Of a stretch of DNA of 64,000 bases, positions 59,062 through 64,000 are shown piece by piece. A program made the translations under genes and the position numbers. This DNA is from Nakamurella sp. PAMC28650 (lineage in GTDB: Bacteria > Actinomycetota > Actinomycetes > Mycobacteriales > Nakamurellaceae). Positions within the stretch are counted from its first letter, which is position 1. The number at the start of each line of letters is the position of its first letter. The notes below the pieces were generated by a model, which was given only the letters and a program-made list of their open reading frames with translations, searched no databases and was not told where the DNA came from. The stretch lies in NCBI RefSeq assembly GCF_014303395.1, contig NZ_CP060298.1:1240001-1304000 (forward strand), written 5' to 3'.

Positions 59062-59868
59062 ATGTTGGCGATGAACCAGGACCGGTACCGGGGTCTGCTC
59101 GACGACCTGCGTGCCGAGGGCGAGGAGCTGACGTCGACGCTGTTCGCCATGACCGACCTCCAGTGGTCGTCGGACACGCCCGCCGCCGGCTGGACCATCC
59201 ACGATCAGCTCGAACACCTCGCCTTCTTCGACGACATGGCGTTGATGGCCCAGACCAGCCCGCCCGACTTCATCGAACGGGCCGAGGTGGTGATGGCCGT
59301 CGGTCCGACCTGGATCGACCAGATCAGCTTCGACCGCAGAGGCTCGTCGCCCGCCGAGCTCCTGCTGCGGTTCGATCGCTCGCGGACGGCCCTGACGGCG
59401 GCCTTCGGGGAGGCCGATCCGGCTCGCCGGTCACCGTGGTTCGGCCCGACGATGAGTGCGGCGTCCGCGGCGAGCGCGCGGCTGATGGAGACATGGGCCC
59501 ACAGCCAGGACGTGCACGATGCGCTCGGCATCCTGCGGCGGCCCAGCGAGCGCATCCGGCACGTCTGCCACCTCGGGGTGCTGACGCGTGGCTTCTCCTT
59601 CGGCATCCACGGTCTGGAGCAACCGACGTGCGATGTGCGCATCGAGCTGGTCTCGCCGGCCGGGAAGGTGTGGACGTGGGGCGGGGAGGCGGCGCTCGAC
59701 CGGATCACCGGCGACGCCTGGGACTTCGCACTGGTGGTCACCCAGCGGCGGGCTCTGGCCGACACCAGCCTCCAGGCGACCGCCGGCCCGGCCGCCCAGT
59801 GGCTCTGCATCGCCCAGGCTTTCGCCGGTGACCCGCCCCCGCAACGATCGGGTGTAAGGGCTGAATGA
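59062..59868 (+). CDS. TIGR03084 family DinB-like metal-binding protein
   Basis: A 268-aa protein of the mycothiol-dependent-like DinB superfamily, TIGR03084 branch. Metal histidines occur in WTIHDQLEHLAFFDD near residue 46 and ETWAHSQDVHDALG near residue 143. The C-terminus follows the family pattern closely: VWTWGGEAALDRITGDAWDF, LVVTQRRALADT and AAQWLCIAQAFAG. Exact role not known. ATGs at 59062 and 59071 are both possible starts. Confidence 0.88.
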   Translation: MLAMNQDRYRGLLDDLRAEGEELTSTLFAMTDLQWSSDTPAAGWTIHDQLEHLAFFDDMALMAQTSPPDFIERAEVVMAVGPTWIDQISFDRRGSSPAELLLRFDRSRTALTAAFGEADPARRSPWFGPTMSAASAASARLMETWAHSQDVHDALGILRRPSERIRHVCHLGVLTRGFSFGIHGLEQPTCDVRIELVSPAGKVWTWGGEAALDRITGDAWDFALVVTQRRALADTSLQATAGPAAQWLCIAQAFAGDPPPQRSGVRAE

Positions 59869-60339
59869 CACTGCTCACCCGGCGTAGACCGTCTCGATCC
59901 GGCAGGTTCACCCTTCTGAGCGATCAAACTCACCCCAAACGGTGATTTCCGTTTCGGCGGACGATTGACGTGGCACAGCGGTAAACATCTGTGTCCATCG
60001 GATGGATGTTACGCCGGGATTTCCGCTCCATTGGAGTGATCGACAACGGTGAGTTATTTCGATGGGCGAAACATGGTTCTTTCTTGGGAATTCTTGTCAA
60101 AATGTCGCGTGACGTAGTCACCGTCCTGCAGTCCCCTTTCCGAGCAGCCTCGAACAGGGCTCAGCGTCCACCGGTCACGTAGATACCGCAGATGAACTCG
60201 GGTATTCACCTCTGGTATCCACCGGCGTTCCAGCCACTCGAATGGTGTTGCCTTTGCCCATCAAAAGCAACGCGGAGTTCCGATTCTCGCCACGGTCACC
60301 CACAGACGGGTGGCTCCGGTGCCTCCCGAAAGGTGTCAC
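59869..60339. other. Gap before the CalY-like locus
   Basis: About 470 bases, clearly richer in A and T than the rest between about 59930 and 60120. Small open frames (60-odd codons) cross on both strands without ribosome sites or family features. TTGACG occurs at 59965-59970, but no matching -10 at correct distance. I see no gene here. Confidence 0.5.
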
Positions 60340-61004
60340 ATGTCCGACTAGCACTCAGTCCCGCGCCCCCGTCGTCGATTTGCCCCACTCCTGATCGTCG
60401 CCGGCCTGGCCAGCGCCGTCGTGCTGTCCTCTCGATGACGAACACGTTGTCCGCCTTCACCGCGGCCATCACCTACTCGAACGACACGGCTGCATCCGGC
60501 ACCGTCGTCCTGCAGGAGATCAACACGGCGACCGGCAACACGACCTGCAACAGCACGGACACCACCCCGGCGGCCACGGCGGGCGTCAACACCAACACCT
60601 TCACCTGCTCGACCATCAACAAGTACGGCGGCCTGACGAAGATGGTGCCGGGTTCCTCGGTCGTCACCAATCTGACCTTCGGCAACACCGGCTCGGCACC
60701 CGCAGCGACATTCACCCTGGCAGCGAACGCCTGCACGCAGAGCACCAACGGCGCACTGAACGGCAACGCCACCGATTTCTGTGCAAAATTGAATGTTCTG
60801 GTGGTCTCCGGCGGGACGACCATCTACAACGGAACGGCAGCGGCATTCAGCGGGGCCACGACGCCCACTCCGTTCACCCTCCCGTTGCCGGCCCCGGGAG
60901 CGACCATCCCGATCACCATCACCGTCACGCTCGCCACCACCGCCGGCAACACCTACCAGGGACTGGCCGCGTCACAGCCCCTGGTCTGGTCGCTCAGCAC
61001 CTGA
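60340..61004 (+). pseudogene. CalY/TasA-like secreted protein gene with damaged signal-peptide region
   Basis: A good ribosome site (GAAAGGTG, 60328-60335) precedes an ATG at 60340. In that frame the fourth codon is TAG (60349); the frame then gives PRRRFAPLLIVAGLASAVVL, a typical export signal, and stops at TGA (60436). The frame one base off continues from there to 61004 as TNTLSAFTAAITYSNDTAASG, a 190-residue Thr/Asn/Gly-rich beta-sandwich-like secreted domain such as in CalY/TasA-type proteins exported with SipW-like peptidases. So one nonsense change and one single-base shift separate start, signal and mature part. It may be a real pseudogene, a sequencing error, or use a start at 60435 without signal. 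The next gene codes for the matching peptidase. Confidence 0.55.
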
Positions 61005-61096
61005 TCGGGAAGCGCTGGCACTGAAGCGCCGGCCGTGACGCGTTCGCAATGAAGCAATGGCACTGAAGCATTCGCAATGAAGAGGAAAGGGACGTC

Positions 61097-63115
61097 GTGA
61101 CGCAAGATCCTCGCCTCGCGACCGCTGTGTCCCTGGAGGAACTGCTGGACGGTGCCGCGTACAGCGGCACCGCCCGACGGAGGGCCGGTTGGCTGCTCCG
61201 GATCGTCGGTGTGGCAGTACTTCTCGTCGTCCTGGCGGCGGCGGGGTGGTGGATGGCGGGCGGTCGCTGGATGATCGTCGCCACCCCGTCCATGGGTCGG
61301 GCCGCTCCGGTGGGGACCCTGGTGTTCACCGAGCACGTCACCGCTGCGCAGGTGAGGGTCGGTGACATCGTCAGCTTCCGATCCCCCCTGGCTCCGGCCG
61401 AGATCTACACCCACCGCGTCGTTTCCATCGATGCCTCCGGAGCGCTGCGCACCCGGGGCGACATCAACGGTGCGCAGGACCCGGCGGGGCTCGGGTCCGG
61501 GGATCTCGTCGGCAGGGTCGTCGCCCGGTGGTGGGGCTTCGGCTGGTTGATCAGGGGCCTGCCGTTCCTGGCGGTGACCGGGCTGGTGTTGTGGTTCACC
61601 ACCTCTCGCTACCTCCGGGCGCTGTGGCGGCGTCCGCTCCGCGTGTTCGGCTCGTCGTTCCTGATCGCAGTCGCGGCCTATCTGCTCAAACCGTTCGTCG
61701 ACATGGTGAAGGTGGCCAGCACCGCAATGGCCAACGGAACCGACGTGACCCTGGTGTCGACCGGCCTGCTCCCGATCCGGGTGCGCGCGAGCGGCGGCAA
61801 TTTCGTCGATCTGGTCGACGGGCAGGTCGGCGCGGTCACGGCGACCGGTGATCCCGGTCCGCACGGCTACCAGTTCACCTCCTCGGTCCATCTCTCCCCC
61901 GGCTGGTGGATCGCCCTGATCCTGATCTGGCTGACCCCCCTCGCGGTATCGCTGATCTTCGGTCCGTCGGAGGAGCTGCGACCGCGCGACGACGACCCGG
62001 CCGGTCCCGGCAGCACCTCCGGCCCAGCGTCTTCCACCTCCCCGGCAGAATCTTCGACCTCCCCGGCACCATCGATCGCGGCCACGCGCGGAGCTTGGGT
62101 AGCCGCCGCTGCACCGGAGCCGGCACCGGCCGTCTTGCGCGCCGGGTCCCAGAGCCGTGGGCGGCACCGGGCCAAGAAGCCCACCCGGCCCCGGCTCCCC
62201 GGACGCCCCGCGGTGCAGCGTCGATCGGGTCAGCGTCGATCCGGTTACCGGCGGTGGGTCACCGGCTTCTCGGTGCTCGCCATCACCCTCGGCGCCTTCA
62301 TCCCGTCCACCCAGAGTGCCTTCGCCGCGAAGATCACGAACTCCGTCGACACCGCCGCTTCCGCAACCTATTTCACCTGCGCGTCGGCGGCGACGGCCAC
62401 CTCGGCCAACGGCGGCTACTTCGCCTATCCACTGAACGAGACGACCTTCACCACCGCCGCAGACGCCTCCGGCAACACGACCCTGCGACCGGGGACCTAC
62501 ACCGGCACCGCGACGGGCAGTTTCACCTCCTCCGCGTCGGCGCCGTGCCCGCGAGACCTGCCCAGCCGCGCGGTCACCGTGGCCGGCGGCGTTGCCGGCC
62601 TGGGAAACGCCTACGTGGCCGGCAGCGGAACCGCGGCGTCGGACCCGGAGGTGTTCACCATCGAGATCTGGTTCAGGACCAACACCGCCGGTGGTCGGCT
62701 GATCGGCTTCGGCAGCGCCCAGACCGGCCTGTCGACCTCCTACGACCGGCAGATCTACATGTCCGGCAACGGTCAGCTGAACTTCGGTGTGTATCCCAAT
62801 GCCGTCAAGGTGGTGACCAGTCCCGTCGTCAGCACGGCGAACTATGCGGACAACGCCTGGCACCAGGTGGTGGCGACCCTCTCGTCCGCCGGCATGGCCC
62901 TGTACGTGGACGGATCCCTGGTCGCGAGCGACACCACGACGAAGGGTGCGCAGGTCGGCAGCGGCTTCTGGCGGGTCGGCTGGGACAACCTCAACACCTG
63001 GCCGAACGCGACGACCAACTACAACTTCAACGGCACCCTCGCGTGGGCCTCGGTCTACGCCACCGCCTTCACGCTCGCCCAGGTCCAGTCGCACTACCGC
63101 GCCGGCATCCTGTGA
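61097..63115 (+). CDS. Signal peptidase I (SipW-like) fused to a LamG domain
   Basis: A 672-aa chimera. Residues about 30-145 are an S26B signal peptidase: TM helix 33-50, catalytic Ser65 in ATPSMG, His106 in YTHRVV in place of lysine, and the GD box at 121-122 (TRGDINGAQDP). Three more TM helices follow (about 155-168, 183-200, 270-288), then a basic Pro/Ser-rich stretch (295-385). A second signal-like segment (VTGFSVLAITLGAFIPSTQS, 388-407, ending AFAAKI) opens a secreted part with a LamG/concanavalin-like domain from about residue 500 (FTIEIWFRTNT, NAWHQVVATL, MALYVDGSLV). The internal AFA-AK site could be cut by the peptidase half. GAGGAAAGGG precedes the GTG. Enzyme and substrate seem joined in one chain. 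Confidence 0.88.
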   Translation: MTQDPRLATAVSLEELLDGAAYSGTARRRAGWLLRIVGVAVLLVVLAAAGWWMAGGRWMIVATPSMGRAAPVGTLVFTEHVTAAQVRVGDIVSFRSPLAPAEIYTHRVVSIDASGALRTRGDINGAQDPAGLGSGDLVGRVVARWWGFGWLIRGLPFLAVTGLVLWFTTSRYLRALWRRPLRVFGSSFLIAVAAYLLKPFVDMVKVASTAMANGTDVTLVSTGLLPIRVRASGGNFVDLVDGQVGAVTATGDPGPHGYQFTSSVHLSPGWWIALILIWLTPLAVSLIFGPSEELRPRDDDPAGPGSTSGPASSTSPAESSTSPAPSIAATRGAWVAAAAPEPAPAVLRAGSQSRGRHRAKKPTRPRLPGRPAVQRRSGQRRSGYRRWVTGFSVLAITLGAFIPSTQSAFAAKITNSVDTAASATYFTCASAATATSANGGYFAYPLNETTFTTAADASGNTTLRPGTYTGTATGSFTSSASAPCPRDLPSRAVTVAGGVAGLGNAYVAGSGTAASDPEVFTIEIWFRTNTAGGRLIGFGSAQTGLSTSYDRQIYMSGNGQLNFGVYPNAVKVVTSPVVSTANYADNAWHQVVATLSSAGMALYVDGSLVASDTTTKGAQVGSGFWRVGWDNLNTWPNATTNYNFNGTLAWASVYATAFTLAQVQSHYRAGIL

Positions 63116-63121
63116 GCCAAC

Positions 63122-63940
63122 TCAGCTGCGGTAGTGCGTCAGGACGGCGGTCGAGAGACGGGGCCACACCTTCGCGGCCCACGGCCCGAAGGCGGTGTCG
63201 CACAGGCTGACACAGGCCAGGCCGGCGTCCGGATCGACCCAGAGGAAGCTACCGGACTGACCGAAGTGGCCGAAGGTCGCCGGACTGTTGTGCGGGCTGG
63301 TCCAGTGCGGGCTCTTGTGTCCGCGGATCTCACATCCGAGGCCCCAGTCGCAGGGCGTCTGACGGCCGAACCCCGGCACGATGCCGACCAGGCCTGGAAA
63401 TACGAGAGTGCTGGCCTGGCCGATGATCTCCGGACCGATGACGGTCGGCGTCAGGAACTCCGCCGCCAGGTCGATGAGATCATCCAGCGGCCCGACCCCG
63501 GCGCTGGCCGGCGACCCGGCCACCACGGTCCGGTGCAGACCCAGCGGTCCCAGTACCCGGCCGGCCAGCTCGTCGGCGAACGGCCCGCCGGCCTGGACGG
63601 CGAGATGTGCAGCGACGACCTCGAACCCGTAGTTCGAGTAGAGCCGCCGGGTGCCCGGCGGGGCGACCGGCTCACCCGCCTCGGTCCGCAGGCCGGCTGC
63701 GTGCGACAGCAGATGGGCCACCGTCGCGCCGGGTGGTCCGGCCGGCTCCGTCAACTCGATGGTGCCGTCCGCGCAGGCGTCCAGCACGGTGAGCGCCGTC
63801 AGCAGCTTGGTGACGGACTTCCACTCGAAAAGCTCTGACCCGCCGCCGGTCTCGAACTGGTCGAGCACCCCGTCGGGTCCGATCACCGCAACGGCGGCAC
63901 GCCCGACCGGCCAGTCGGCGATTTCGGCCTGCAGATCCAT
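63122..63940 (-). CDS. Serine beta-lactamase-like hydrolase
   Basis: A 272-aa protein of the beta-lactamase/esterase superfamily (PF00144). The catalytic SxxK is SVTK near residue 42, the YxN motif is YSN near residue 103, and the third motif is HFGQSGSF near residue 225 (HxG type). There is no signal peptide, so it is likely a cytoplasmic esterase or peptidase and not a drug-resistance enzyme. The ATG at 63940 gives a complete gene. It converges with the peptidase-LamG gene, 6 nt between stops. Confidence 0.88.
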   Translation of the reverse strand: MDLQAEIADWPVGRAAVAVIGPDGVLDQFETGGGSELFEWKSVTKLLTALTVLDACADGTIELTEPAGPPGATVAHLLSHAAGLRTEAGEPVAPPGTRRLYSNYGFEVVAAHLAVQAGGPFADELAGRVLGPLGLHRTVVAGSPASAGVGPLDDLIDLAAEFLTPTVIGPEIIGQASTLVFPGLVGIVPGFGRQTPCDWGLGCEIRGHKSPHWTSPHNSPATFGHFGQSGSFLWVDPDAGLACVSLCDTAFGPWAAKVWPRLSTAVLTHYRS

Positions 63941-64000
63941 GTATGTCCTTCTCGAGTCCGCCAGAACCTCGGACGTCCTGCAAAGTGATGGCTATCGCCA

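Noticed and set aside
60953..63094. 713-codon minus-strand frame opposite the peptidase-LamG gene
   Set aside because: Shadow with Arg/Gly/Asp-rich content; the plus frame carries clear catalytic motifs and codon bias.
1..64000. tRNA, rRNA or prophage genes
   Set aside because: I found no cloverleaf-like segment with a conserved T-loop, no rRNA sequence and no phage structural or integrase gene.

Overview
This window is chromosomal DNA of a high-GC actinobacterium. Three things support that: mycothiol-type DinB/maleylpyruvate isomerase-like proteins, families such as DUF3052, DUF5318, DUF3558 and DUF222-HNH, and a gene order (ino1, padR, DUF5318, GT87, rpsF-ssb-rpsR-rplI, dnaB) that matches the region after the origin in mycobacteria. 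A Nakamurella-like (Frankineae-type) genome is my best guess, but the genus cannot be proven from the sequence alone.

Layout. 1-6.9 kb: the 3' part of an L-arabinose isomerase gene, then a four-gene sugar ABC importer of YtfQRT-YjfF type (binding lipoprotein, double ATPase, two different permeases) behind a promoter with a LacI-type operator. 6.9-8.0 kb: a DUF559 nuclease-like gene bracketed by two copies of a dispersed palindrome. 8-18.9 kb: the conserved core (ino1, padR with a three-half-site operator, DUF5318, a GH13 glucosidase, an amidohydrolase, a GT87 membrane enzyme, DUF3052, an MFS pump, then rpsF-ssb-rpsR-rplI). 18.9-25.2 kb: an insertion of accessory genes (DUF6308, fatty-acid desaturase, DinB-like, TPR, membrane protein, UPF0303, DNA repair methyltransferase). 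25.2-27.2 kb: dnaB, preceded by DnaA-box-like sites and an 18-bp tandem repeat. 27.9-34.8 kb: DUF2255, SIMPL, a septum-formation-like protein, a large membrane protein, and a CehA-type metallohydrolase overlapping an orphan gene. 35-38 kb: a DUF222-HNH gene whose start codon was duplicated by insertion of an IS1595-family element. 38.2-45.3 kb: lipoprotein, carbonic anhydrase, LysR, two tiny related proteins, a GlcD-GlcF fusion and an ECF sigma factor. 45.5-51.8 kb: two GGDEF-EAL proteins flanking a PAP2-diacylglycerol kinase fusion. 51.9-57.7 kb: a GlcD-like dehydrogenase, then a flavinylation and electron-transfer operon (RnfD-FNR fusion, ApbE, FMN-binding protein) and a sensor-like lipoprotein. 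58-64 kb: GNAT, TIGR03084 protein, a damaged CalY/TasA-like secreted-protein gene, a signal peptidase fused to a LamG domain, and a serine beta-lactamase-like hydrolase.

How parts work together. araA and the importer form a pentose (probably arabinofuranose) uptake and isomerisation unit. The flavin operon would move electrons from NAD(P)H through a membrane flavoprotein to an extracytoplasmic covalent-FMN protein. The signal peptidase fusion and its damaged neighbour look like a surface-protein module in which peptidase and substrate are encoded side by side and partly in one chain. Short tandem repeats (12-21 bp units) are unusually frequent, both between and inside genes.
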